Origin: Synechococcales cyanobacterium 340R_concoct_173_sub
Lineage (GTDB): Bacteria; Cyanobacteriota; Cyanobacteriia; Leptolyngbyales; Leptolyngbyaceae
Assembly: GCA_025354065.1 (NCBI GenBank)
Contig: JANXNM010000205.1
Coordinates: forward strand, 1-14,742
DNA: 14,742 bases
Direction of reading: 5' to 3'
Positions 1 to 7,315 of the stretch are shown here, piece by piece (positions within the stretch are counted from its first letter, which is position 1; every line of letters begins with the position of its first letter). The notes beneath the pieces were generated by a model. That model searched no databases and was not told the origin of the DNA. It was given only the letters and a program-made list of their open reading frames with translations. A program made the translations under genes and the position numbers.

Positions 1-9
1 GAGATAATT

Positions 10-882
10 ATGGCTAAAGCTTACAGCTACGATTTCCGTCAGAAAGTGATTGAGTCAATTGAACTCAATGGCTTTAAGAAACAAGACGCCAGCGAGATGT
101 TCAATATTAGTCGGAATACCATTAACCTCTGGTTTCAGCAGAAAGCGGCGACCGGTGATTTCCAAGCCAAGACGCGGTCCGCCAAATACGCATGGTGAGA
201 AAATTACACACTGGTCTAGGTTTCGGGCCTTTGTCAAGGAGCATCACGACAAAACCCAAGCCGAGATGGCCGAGTTATGGGACGGACCGATTAGCGCTCG
301 GACCATTTCACGGGCATTGGCGAAGATCGGGTTCACCCGTAAAAAAAACTACGGTTACCGCCAACGCAATGAAGCGCACCGGGAAAGATTCCGCCCGTTG
401 CTCGGCGACCCCAAAGCCCCGCACCTAACCTACGTGGATGAATCGGGAATGGATGAGCGGGACGACTATGGGTAGGGCTGGTCTAGGGGTGAGCGAATTT
501 ATGCCCTGAAGTCGGGTCAACGTCTGGGCCGAGTAAATAGGATTGCAGGCGACCGGAACCAGCAATTAATTGCTCCCTCTACAATCACTGGAGCCTGTAA
601 CCGAGTCGTGTTTGAAATTTGGTTAGAGACTTGCCTGATTCCCATATTACGGGCCGGGGACTGGGTGGTAATCGACAATGCCACTTTCATCATGGGGGTC
701 GGATTGCTGAACTCGTTGAAGCGGCTGGTTGCAAAGTCATCTACCTACCGCCCTATTCGCCCGACTTAAATCGGATTGAAAAATGCTGGGCTTGGTTGAA
801 GAACCGCATCCATAAACAGTTATGCAACTCGGATAATTTGCGTCACGCCATGGAGACCGTTCTTAAACAAGCGACGTCCTAA
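10..882 (+). pseudogene. IS630-family transposase, broken by two frameshifts and a stop
   Basis: This is a DDE transposase of the IS630/Tc1-mariner superfamily, which cuts and pastes its element at TA dinucleotides. The N-terminal helix-turn-helix is read in frame 1 from ATG 10 (MAKAYSYDFRQKVIE). The family text resumes in frame 2 near 165 (KPRRGPPNTHGEK), consistent with one extra base around 158-166. The catalytic blocks follow in order: YVDESGMDE (first Asp), VVIDNATF (second Asp) and PYSPDLNRIEKCWAW (Glu). A TAG at 473-475 sits where the family has Tyr (DYG-stop-GW). Near 691-694 one base, probably a C, is missing, so the text moves back to frame 1 (HHGGRIAELVEAAGCK) and runs to TAA at 880-882. 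A programmed shift could explain at most one of the frame changes, not the stop as well. The left terminal repeat lies outside the window. Confidence 0.88.
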
Positions 883-883
883 C

Positions 884-901
884 ATGGCTGCCCGTAGCCA
901 T
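884..901. repeat. Short inverted repeat just after the IS630 transposase
   Basis: ATGGCT at 884-889 and AGCCAT at 896-901 form a perfect 6-bp stem around a 6-base loop, two bases after the transposase stop. It may be part of the right end of the IS or a weak terminator. The matching left end is not in the window, so I cannot confirm that it is a terminal repeat. Confidence 0.35.
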
Positions 902-1656
902 ATCAGCTTTAGATCGAAAGAAAAATAATCCCGATACAATTAATACTAATAGGATTGCCGATGCCTGATAACGGTCTAATGCCAAGCCACCTTGAGCCAC
1001 AGGTTTATCCAGGAAATCACCCACAACAGCACCCATCGGTCGAGTCAAGATGAATGCTGCCCAAAATAGCGATGTTCGATTCACTTTGCTGAAGTAATAC
1101 GTAATAGCAATTGCCGCCAACATGCCGCCAAAGACGATCGCCGCACCCGTGTATCCAAGCCCCAGACCTTTTCATCGGCAGTCCAATTACCCAGTGCCGT
1201 ACCTAATGTTTGAGAAAACATAATCGTCACCCAGTAAAACATTTCGGACTGGGGTGAGTGGACGGTTTCGACCGCTACCGAGCCAAGAGTCCGATACCAT
1301 AGCCATAGCGATCCCATTCATAAAGTGAACATAATCGTCGATCCACCTGCATAACCAATTCCTAGCGATCGATCGACAAAATCTGCCATTGTCGTGCCCA
1401 CTGTGGTCGTCGCCACAATGGTGATCCAGTAGACGATCGGGTGGAACTGCTTTGCTAAAATCTGAACTGTGACTGCAATAGCAAAAATCGCCCCAAACAC
1501 TACCGTGCTGATGAGATAGTTATGATCAAGGGCAGAGATGGATAAGGCATCGCCGCCAGTTTCACCTAAGGTTGTCGCCAAAATCTTGACCAGCCAAAAG
1601 GCTAAAGTTACTTCCGGGACCTTGCTCAGAAGCTCTTGCTGTTTTGTTGTGATTAT
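900..1656 (-). pseudogene. COG4705-type integral membrane protein, degraded
   Basis: This is a multi-pass membrane protein of unknown function that I recognise as COG4705-like from its repeated units: LSKVPEVTLAFWLVKILATT, EMFYWVTIMFSQTLGTALG and FWAAFILTRPMGAVVGDFL. The reading frame is damaged in at least two places. A TGA at 1318-1320 interrupts the protein with no change of frame. Further on, the run TTTT at 1169-1172 has lost one base: restoring it reads DEKGLGLGYTGAAIVFGG and joins the last segment, MLAAIAITYYFSKVNRTSLF. The natural start also seems lost. AGGAG at 1661-1665 is followed by ATA (1654-1656) and ATC (1651-1653) where ATG would be expected; reading on upstream to an ATG at 1782 adds an Arg/Lys-rich stretch unlike the family. 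The 3' end runs into the IS630 end, so the C-terminus is probably truncated. I am sure of the family resemblance, less sure of the lost start. Confidence 0.8.
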
Positions 1657-1973
1657 ATTTCTCCTGCCGATCAAGTTACGATTACGCGCCGATCGTAAAG
1701 TATCAATGTCAAGAACTCGAAAAGATCGAACAGATAGATTTCTATATTCTTTTCTAGTTCTCTTATTTGCCAACCTTATCAATCACAGATGACACGGAAC
1801 CATTGCCCCATATGAATTGATAGCTTGAGCTTAGAATTCAACTATCAAAAATTTAGCAAGATTATATTTGAACTAAATTTTATATCTTTGAATCCATGGC
1901 CTTACCCTAAATCCTAATCATCAAGAACTCGGTAAGACGACTGATTAATCTGAACTATTTTAGGTTTGATGTC

Positions 1974-1991
1974 TTGTCAACTTCTTGACAA
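1974..1991. promoter_or_regulatory. Perfect 7-bp inverted repeat, operator-like
   Basis: TTGTCAACTTCTTGACAA is a perfect 7+7 palindrome with a 4-base centre. It contains TTGACA, but no well-placed -10 box (TATAAT-like at 17 +/- 1 bases) follows on the plus strand. It could be a regulator site or a small hairpin. No intact gene lies directly next to it, so the role is open. Confidence 0.3.
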
Positions 1992-2064
1992 TGTTGAGCT
2001 AAAGTTAAATTGAATATAAATCGAATGACTACTCATGAAAATTCCATTAATCCATTCTATTCAC

Positions 2065-2202
2065 GGTACTGGTTCTGCTATATGGGGTAAATCATATTCA
2101 AATCCTTTCCAGGCGTAGGTTTCAGTAATTTTAGCCCAATCCCACAGAACTCTTGCTCAGACTACGTTTCATAGGTTCTTTCCATATAGCGGAACCAGTG
2201 CC
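2065..2202. repeat. 138-base element with 21-base imperfect inverted ends, MITE-like
   Basis: The left arm at 2065-2085 (GGTACTGGTTCTGCTATATG plus one base) and the reverse complement of the right arm at 2182-2202 (GGCACTGGTTCCGCTATATG plus one base) match at 19 of 21 positions. The roughly 96 bases between them show no gene. The structure resembles a small non-autonomous transposable element. I do not see a clear target-site duplication, and there is no second copy in the window. Confidence 0.5.
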
Positions 2203-2228
2203 CTTTCTTCGTAATGCCCAATTTGATT

Positions 2229-3380
2229 CTATGAATTTGATTTCACCTTAAACCATTGATCATAGAGCTGCTGATAGCCCTCATTTTCCTGTAATTTTAA
2301 CAATGCACTATTAATTGCTTTTCGGTAAAGACTTCCATTAGCAAGTGCAACACCATAACTCTCATCTCTCAAGGATTCTCCAACAATTTGAACTAAACCT
2401 TTACCATCATGGGCCGCATAGTATCTCAGAACTGGACTGTCAAAAATAACAGCATCAACTTTTTCAGTTAATAAAGCCTCATAAGCCATTTCAATTTTGT
2501 CCACAGTCAATAGCGTTATTGATTTATTCTGTAAAAAATCCGCAGCAGTACTTTTGGCAAGAGTGACCGCCGATCGCCTCTTGAGATCATCCAGTCCCTT
2601 AATATCACCTTGAAGACTCTGAACAGTCATTCCGGTCGTTACAGTCGCTGTAAAATACGCAACAAATAATACTGCGACAAACATCCAAATCACAGCCATA
2701 ATTCTTCCCAAGGCACCCTTTGGCATTTCTTCCGCTTGAGTGGCAAGAGTAGAAGCGGCCCACCAAGCCGCGATAAAAATACCAGGGAAATAAGATTCTG
2801 TAATCGGGCTATTCGGATGGCGACGTTCAAATAACCAAATAACATGAGATGCAATAACGACCATCAATAAGGCTAGACCAAATAATTGTAATAGAGTCGG
2901 TGAAAATAGATCGCGCAGTAAATTTGGAAGCATTCCTACTTTTTTAGGATTGCGGATGAGTATTTGCAATCCAGAATTGAACATAGGGTAAGAGAAATCT
3001 AGAGTTTCCTCTCGTTCTGCGGTGATCAAAATCGCTGCGATCGCAAGGTCTGCTTTATTTTCTCTTACAGCACTTAGCATTTCGGGAAGGGTCTGGTAGG
3101 TCCTAATTTTAGACTCAACCCCCATTTGAGTCGCAATTTTTTGCCATAATTCAATGCTAAATCCGGTCAAATTTCCTTCCTTCTCCATAACAAAAGGTGG
3201 AATGATTCGAGTAGCAACACGTAATACTTTTTGGGCACTGACGGTAGATATAGCAGGATTAGGAGGGGTTTGAGCAATCGCAGAATCTAGCTTGGGCTGG
3301 GCAATTGTCATTAGTCCTACCCAAAAGACGACCAATAATAAGATCCAATATGCTCTAATTTTTATATTTAATTTCATCAT
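2229..3380 (-). CDS. Ionotropic glutamate receptor-like channel with a non-TVGYG pore
   Basis: A 383-residue protein with the two-lobed ligand-binding fold of solute-binding proteins split by a channel pore, the GluR0/iGluR layout. The order, numbered from ATG 3380, is: signal segment (about 10-38, cleavage likely near SAIAQ), lobe 1 (about 50-150) with R123 in TAEREETLDFSYP, the position that binds the ligand carboxylate, first membrane helix (about 162-184), pore loop (about 205-220), last membrane helix (about 226-248), and lobe 2 with D314 in AVIFDSP, which normally binds the amino group. The pore loop reads STLATQAEEMP then GALGRI. The potassium filter TVGYG of GluR0 is absent, and the segment aligns better with the animal receptor pore (QQG..SGRI). 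Ion selectivity is therefore not predictable from GluR0. TTG 3389 is an alternative start; the GGA just before ATG 3377/3380 is only a weak ribosome site. It follows the esterase gene by about 50 bases on the same strand. Confidence 0.85.
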   Translation of the reverse strand: MMKLNIKIRAYWILLLVVFWVGLMTIAQPKLDSAIAQTPPNPAISTVSAQKVLRVATRIIPPFVMEKEGNLTGFSIELWQKIATQMGVESKIRTYQTLPEMLSAVRENKADLAIAAILITAEREETLDFSYPMFNSGLQILIRNPKKVGMLPNLLRDLFSPTLLQLFGLALLMVVIASHVIWLFERRHPNSPITESYFPGIFIAAWWAASTLATQAEEMPKGALGRIMAVIWMFVAVLFVAYFTATVTTGMTVQSLQGDIKGLDDLKRRSAVTLAKSTAADFLQNKSITLLTVDKIEMAYEALLTEKVDAVIFDSPVLRYYAAHDGKGLVQIVGESLRDESYGVALANGSLYRKAINSALLKLQENEGYQQLYDQWFKVKSNS

Positions 3381-3429
3381 GTCATCCAAACTTTAAACAG
3401 ATTCTAACGAAAATTTTAAATATGATACC

Positions 3430-4419
3430 TTAAGATTTTAATTGACTAAGTGTATGACGTTGGAAAAATGCCCAAGCAGTTTCACCTGCATCAAGATATT
3501 CAGAACTGCCGTAGTTCCCACCGGACCAAACATGTCCTGCACCTTTGAGCGCAACTAAACTCACTTCTGAAGCAGATTCACAGGTAACATAGTTTGATTC
3601 CTCAACCCGATCGTCATCCCGTTGTTTTATATTTAGTGTTGTCGTGCAATGGTTATGTTGTTGCCAAAAGTCAATCACATCGACGATCGGGGGAATCGAT
3701 AAACCACGTCCGACACTAACCATAGGTGGACTCCCACCTTCCCAAGGAACGATGTCATCAGCGGTTCCATTAATCATCATCATGGAAACTGATGTGTGGG
3801 ATTGGCAGTGATCTTGGAATTGTATGGGGAGTGAAGCTGCAACGGTTACAACTGCTGCAATACCATCAGGATTTTCGCAGGCTAGCTTTTGGGCCAAGAT
3901 ACCACCATTTGATAAACCAACGATGTAGATCCGTTGGGAGTCGATCGCAGATTTTATTTTGAGTTCAGTAATCAAATCGTGGATAAAGGTGACATTATTT
4001 TCTAACGATCGTCCAGATACATTCCATTTACCTTTCAGTGCATCCGGATAAGCAATGATAAAATTCGATCGATCGGCTAATTGATTAAGTCCGGTGTTAT
4101 CCGCCATAGTTTTCCCTTTTCCTGCTGACTCATGAAGGGCAAGAACCAGAGGTCTGGGGCGATCGTTTTTGTCCGAAACGGGAGTATGCAAATAGTAGGT
4201 GCGATGTTCACCTTGATTTTCTAACTCTCCAAAAGAATCGATCGGGGTGGTCGCGGTTTTAGGAGAGACCATTTGCTGGGATAAAGCAGGCGATAGGGCG
4301 GGACGCATGAAGTAGATCTGAGAGCTGACCATTGCAGCACAGCAGAGAATCTGGAGTGGGGTATGGGGAACCAGATATTTTAGAAATATAAAATTGCGTG
4401 TGAATACGGGGAATCGCAT
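3430..4419 (-). CDS. LpqC/PHB-depolymerase-type alpha/beta-hydrolase esterase
   Basis: A 329-residue serine hydrolase of the LpqC / poly(3-hydroxybutyrate) depolymerase / feruloyl-esterase-like group (COG3509). The expected elements are present in order: the strand and turn before the oxyanion hole (LVLALHESAG, 91-100, where many relatives have HGxxG), AYPDALKGKWN (123-133), the nucleophile elbow GLSNGG with S170, the acid D221 in GTADDIVP, and the histidine H296 in GAGHVWSGG. A hydrophobic N-terminal stretch (about 21-48) suggests export or membrane anchoring. The likely reaction is hydrolysis of an ester; the substrate cannot be read from sequence. It ends about 50 bases before the channel gene on the same strand, so the two may be co-transcribed. 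No clear ribosome site precedes ATG 4419, so a later start is possible. Confidence 0.85.
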   Translation of the reverse strand: MRFPVFTRNFIFLKYLVPHTPLQILCCAAMVSSQIYFMRPALSPALSQQMVSPKTATTPIDSFGELENQGEHRTYYLHTPVSDKNDRPRPLVLALHESAGKGKTMADNTGLNQLADRSNFIIAYPDALKGKWNVSGRSLENNVTFIHDLITELKIKSAIDSQRIYIVGLSNGGILAQKLACENPDGIAAVVTVAASLPIQFQDHCQSHTSVSMMMINGTADDIVPWEGGSPPMVSVGRGLSIPPIVDVIDFWQQHNHCTTTLNIKQRDDDRVEESNYVTCESASEVSLVALKGAGHVWSGGNYGSSEYLDAGETAWAFFQRHTLSQLKS

Positions 4420-4561
4420 GGTGAATTATTGAATGTCGCGAGATGAGATTTGTCCTATTTCTCACTCTATGAAACTCAATCTATATGACCTGGGTGAGAC
4501 TATCTGACTGTGATTTGTGACTCTTGGAATAGTATGGATTTGTAACTGGATGTTGAGAATG

Positions 4562-5413
4562 CTACGGGGACATGGATTTGAAGCTCTGGCGGAACCACTG
4601 CCAAATCGTATTTTTTGTCTTTACCATTTCTGGTGCGGGAGAAGACGATGGTGTGAATAGTTGATCGGTATTATTGATAGGCAATAGGGCGATCGTCATT
4701 TCCCCATCGGTATAGTACCAATCTCCACCCCCATTACGTCCTTGGAATGTCGCCCCAACTCCAGTCACTTGATATTCGCCAATAACTTGTTGCACTTGCG
4801 TCAGATTTTGCAATACGGTATCTCGCTCTGCATCAATATCCGCCTCAATATGATGGGTGATTTGTCCTGTGAGATGGCTAACACCAGCACTCCGATCGAA
4901 AGTGGCCGATCCAACCCAAAGTAGGCGATTCGTTTCAGGATCGGGTTCCGATCGCCAGAAGCGCACATGATGTCGCTGTGTTGCACTGCTCCCCACAGGT
5001 TGCTCAAAGGCTAAATCTTGTTTGCGTCCATTGAGAAAGAGGCTACTCATGGGAGCGGTGGGGTAAGGATGCTTGAATAAAACGCTTTTAACAATACCAA
5101 GACTACTGCGAAATGTGACAGTATCCGCAGGTTGCCAACCGGCCTTGGACATGGCTTGAAGGATTTCATCCTGTGTTGCTACTAAGCCGACATTGATGGG
5201 ATCTCCAGGAATACCATCTGCCGTTTGCGTGATTTTAGGAGAATGTTCAAGTTTAGGATTACGTTCATAGTGTCGCCATAGGGCAGGCAAAAGAATATAA
5301 GCCGTAATGTCATAGAGTCCAACAGCACTAATAAGAACGATCGCACTGCGCTTTACTACAGTAGATTTCAGAATAGTAGATTTCAAATCTGTTTTTAATT
5401 TACGATGCTTCAT
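4562..5413 (-). CDS. Membrane-anchored LssY C-terminal-domain protein
   Basis: A 283-residue protein with one N-terminal membrane helix (about 23-43) followed by an LssY_C-type domain (about 66-245). The marks are GDPINVGLVATQDEILQAM, AGWQPAD, HPYPTAPMSSLFLNGRKQDL, HHVRFWR, LWVGSATFDR and ITHHIEADIDAERD. In Legionella LssY the domain sits behind a PAP2-phosphatase/DedA-type membrane region; here it stands alone on one anchor, so no phosphatase activity should be assumed. The start is chosen at ATG 5413 because GAGGG (5419-5423) lies 5 bases upstream; an in-frame ATG at 5479 would add 22 residues without a ribosome site. The N-terminus contains a small duplication (LKSTI LKSTV), from about 14 bases repeated in tandem. 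The C-terminus is a Ser/Pro-rich tail. Confidence 0.82.
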   Translation of the reverse strand: MKHRKLKTDLKSTILKSTVVKRSAIVLISAVGLYDITAYILLPALWRHYERNPKLEHSPKITQTADGIPGDPINVGLVATQDEILQAMSKAGWQPADTVTFRSSLGIVKSVLFKHPYPTAPMSSLFLNGRKQDLAFEQPVGSSATQRHHVRFWRSEPDPETNRLLWVGSATFDRSAGVSHLTGQITHHIEADIDAERDTVLQNLTQVQQVIGEYQVTGVGATFQGRNGGGDWYYTDGEMTIALLPINNTDQLFTPSSSPAPEMVKTKNTIWQWFRQSFKSMSP

Positions 5414-5470
5414 AGAATCCCTCTTCTTGCTTAGAAGAGATATAAAACGGGACACAGGCCTAAACATAAA

Positions 5471-5501
5471 AGAGTACATTAGCCTTAACTAAATGTACTC
5501 T
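5471..5501 (-). terminator. 10-bp hairpin followed by a short T run
   Basis: AGAGTACATT (5471-5480) and AATGTACTCT (5492-5501) are perfectly complementary around an 11-base loop. On the minus strand the stem is followed by TTTT (5470-5467). It lies between the small ORF ending at 5574 and the LssY_C gene starting at 5413, so it could end transcription from upstream or act as an attenuator. The stem is AT-rich and the T run short, so strength is uncertain. Confidence 0.45.
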
Positions 5502-5573
5502 AATAAGGTCGAGATTTAGTCCTATGGACCTTCTCCGCACTCGACTACGAAAAAAACTCATCGAAGTGACAAG

Positions 5574-5801
5574 CTAATCAACCACCCCGCCGCAAGCGGA
5601 CGGGGTATGAGACAGCCACCTTTTAGATACTTCATTATCAATCAGATTATTGAGATTCTGATCAATTCCTATATTGAGCACTTGTTGAATCGCCTGACCG
5701 CCTGAAATTTGTGAAACCACGCCATCAACAATTGGATTTACTAGGTTATCAGCAATTATATCGATCGCTGCATCTAGTGTAAAGTTTCCAGCTTGTTTCA
5801 C
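5574..5801 (-). CDS. Hypothetical small protein, possibly altered at its C-terminus
   Basis: A 75-residue reading frame from GTG 5801, with an in-frame TAA three codons upstream. I do not recognise it. Residues 1-60 have a regular hydrophobic pattern (AAIDIIADNLVNPIVDGVV, QAIQQVLNIGIDQNLNNL) that would make amphipathic helices. The last 14 residues (LSHTPSACGGVVD) are encoded by a GC-rich hairpin that looks foreign to the frame, so the original C-terminus may have been replaced. There is no strong ribosome site. It lies downstream of the two-component genes on the same strand, with about 500 bases between. The frame may be a remnant. Confidence 0.4.
   Translation of the reverse strand: MKQAGNFTLDAAIDIIADNLVNPIVDGVVSQISGGQAIQQVLNIGIDQNLNNLIDNEVSKRWLSHTPSACGGVVD
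5585..5605. repeat. GC-rich hairpin, possible IS200/IS605-type end
   Basis: CCCCG (5585-5589) plus CCGC pairs with GCGG plus CGGGG (to 5605) across an AA loop with one bulged A, giving 9 GC-rich base pairs in an otherwise AT-rich stretch. I recall similar hairpins at the ends of cyanobacterial IS200/IS605 elements, next to tnpB. No transposase is present here, so this would be a solo remnant or a palindromic repeat. A terminator is less likely because no T run follows. Confidence 0.45.
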
Positions 5802-5872
5802 AAAATATTAGTCTGACATAATCCTATGCCCACCATGTAATAAAGTATGCAATAAAAATTTTAATCTTTGAA

Positions 5873-6022
5873 TTATTGATGGCGATGAATGGTTCCACTG
5901 TAGGTTACCATTCCCGTAGCAGAATAATCATCATGGTCTAGACTGAAAACTTCAGCCACATCTTCCATGATAAACTGGAGTAAGTGTTGAGATGAGTGTA
6001 AAATGAGAGCAAGAATCTTCAT
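5873..6022 (-). CDS. Small 49-residue protein downstream of the sensor kinase
   Basis: ATG 6022 opens a 49-codon frame ending at TAA 5873-5875. The product begins with a hydrophobic segment (MKILALILHSSQHLLQFIM) and continues EDVAEVFSLDHDDYSATGMV to a His-rich end (TIHRHQ). Codon use and composition look like real protein. A weak ribosome site (AAGAGA) lies about 10 bases upstream. I do not recognise a family. It may be a membrane-associated microprotein, and its place after the response regulator and kinase on the same strand suggests, without proof, a link to that system. Confidence 0.5.
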   Translation of the reverse strand: MKILALILHSSQHLLQFIMEDVAEVFSLDHDDYSATGMVTYSGTIHRHQ

Positions 6023-6307
6023 GATAGAAAATCTCTTAAGAATGACTAACCAACGGTTCAGAAAGATTTATTTTGATGTGTTCTTTGCTGAAGTGACTAC
6101 AGTTCATCAGGCTCAAATGACTAGAATAAGATTATCGATGGGAGAGATGTGATTAGCATTTGATGATTTACTTCACGATCGCTAGAAGAACTGAAAACAC
6201 TAACTTTCATCAATTTATTTAACGCTTCAATATAGAGAAATTATTTGGCTTAATTATAGTCAGAACAAAAGTCCTATAGCTCTAGGGTGTCTCAAACTCT
6301 TGATTCA
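6023..6307. other. Gene-poor spacer downstream of the sensor kinase
   Basis: No convincing gene. A 29-codon minus-strand frame (6210 to 6121, starting MKVSVFSSSSDREVN) has no clear ribosome site. A weak imperfect palindrome, CCTATAGCTCTAGG at 6273-6286, follows the kinase stop and has a few T residues after it on the minus strand; it could be a poor terminator. Confidence 0.4.
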
Positions 6308-7315
6308 TTACTGGGCGATCGGAAGAGAAAATGTAAACACAGTTCCTTTTCCCAGTTGGCTTTTGACTTCTAGATCGCTTCCATGCAGTTCTAGAAGTCG
6401 TTTAGTAATGGCTAGCCCAATGCCATTGCCCCCTGTATTGCTATTACGCGATGGATCTGCCCGCCAAAATCGCTCAAAGATTTTTGAAACATTTTCAGGC
6501 GCGATGCCAATGCCCGTATCCTCGATCGAAATCCAAAGCCGATCGTTTACCAACCCCGAGCGAATCGTAACCTGTCCCTTGGGAGTATAAGTAATGGCAT
6601 TACTGATCAGATTAATCAAGATTTGCTTGAGCCGATCGCAATCTGCATATGCCAACGGTAAATCCATTGCAATATCTAGTACTAGCTGACACTGGGCTTC
6701 CAGACTGGCGATGGTGAAAGTAGTCACAATACCTTTGAGTAAACGTGGTAAATCGATCGGTTCTAACTGCAAGGGTAAATAGCCATCTTCAACGCGAGAA
6801 AGTTCGAGGACATCATTCACCAAGCCAATGAGACGTGAGGTTTCCTGCTGCATTTGTACTTGGATATCAGGCGAAAACTTCGTCATGCCTGCATCAATCA
6901 TTTCCAAATAACCGTGAATTACGGTAATGGGCGATCGTAATTCATGGGCAAGGTCACTCGTCAACTCTCGTCTACGTTGCTCAACACCTTGTAAACTCTC
7001 CGCCATCAAGTTAAATTGATTTCCCAATCGGTTCAATTCAGGAATAGGAATATAAGGAACTCTTGCATCTAGATCTCCTGCCGTAAATGATTGAACCGCC
7101 CGCTCAATCCGTTGTAGGGGTTTGATAATAATCCGACTCGTTAAAATACTGACAATAATGACACTAATTAATCCAAAGAATGCTGCAACAAATTCATCTC
7201 GAAAATTGAGGTTAAAAAGCCGACTCGAAAACGAAAAGAAAGTCACACCGACGATCGTAGTCAATCCATGGGAGGACAAAAGTCGAAATTTCAAACTAAG
7301 GGGATAAGAAGTCAT
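6308..7315 (-). CDS. Two-component sensor histidine kinase with a minimal sensor
   Basis: A 335-residue membrane histidine kinase. Two membrane helices (about 12-34 and 41-63) are separated by only a few residues (NLNFRD), so there is essentially no extracytoplasmic sensor domain. Next come HAMP (about 62-113), the dimerisation/phosphoacceptor domain with H124 in DLAHELRSPITVIHGYL, and the ATP-binding domain with N235/N239 in LINLISNAITYTP, DTGIG at 266-270, ERFWR at 281-285 and GGNGIGLAI at 295-303. All catalytic boxes are intact. The gene starts at ATG 7315 inside the end of the response-regulator gene (ATGA overlap), which indicates translational coupling. The short loop suggests it senses the membrane itself or works with a partner protein. 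The signal is not readable from sequence. Confidence 0.93.
   Translation of the reverse strand: MTSYPLSLKFRLLSSHGLTTIVGVTFFSFSSRLFNLNFRDEFVAAFFGLISVIIVSILTSRIIIKPLQRIERAVQSFTAGDLDARVPYIPIPELNRLGNQFNLMAESLQGVEQRRRELTSDLAHELRSPITVIHGYLEMIDAGMTKFSPDIQVQMQQETSRLIGLVNDVLELSRVEDGYLPLQLEPIDLPRLLKGIVTTFTIASLEAQCQLVLDIAMDLPLAYADCDRLKQILINLISNAITYTPKGQVTIRSGLVNDRLWISIEDTGIGIAPENVSKIFERFWRADPSRNSNTGGNGIGLAITKRLLELHGSDLEVKSQLGKGTVFTFSLPIAQ

Larger units (their letters stand above)
1657..2228. other. Gene-free region between the broken membrane gene and the channel gene
   Basis: I find no convincing gene here. It holds a palindrome (1974-1991) and an inverted-repeat element (2065-2202), listed separately. 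A 27-codon plus-strand reading from ATG 2035 and a 31-codon minus-strand fragment ending at 2061 (containing WAKITETYAWKGFEYD) both lie across the inverted-repeat element. They could be remnants, but I cannot assign them. Confidence 0.6.

Noticed and set aside
10..475. Programmed frameshifting in the IS630 transposase
   Set aside because: Some IS elements use one programmed shift, but this copy also has a nonsense codon in the catalytic region and a second frame change, so it is broken in any case.
1538..1792. Plus-strand open frame opposite the COG4705 gene
   Set aside because: It is antisense to recognised family sequence and has no ribosome site.
1795..1808. CGGAACCATTGCCC as a third copy of the inverted-repeat end
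   Set aside because: It matches only about 13 bases of the arm at 2190, and the rest of the arm is absent. A similar string near 4590 is ordinary coding sequence (WQWFRQ).
1985..2020. TTGACA as a -35 box
   Set aside because: No -10 sequence sits at 16-18 bases (TTAAAT is at 14, TATAAA at 24), and no gene follows on that strand. The box is half of a palindrome.
2061..2156. 31-codon minus-strand fragment (contains WAKITETYAWKGFEYD)
   Set aside because: There is no start codon, it overlaps the inverted-repeat element, and I cannot match it to a family. It is kept only as a note.
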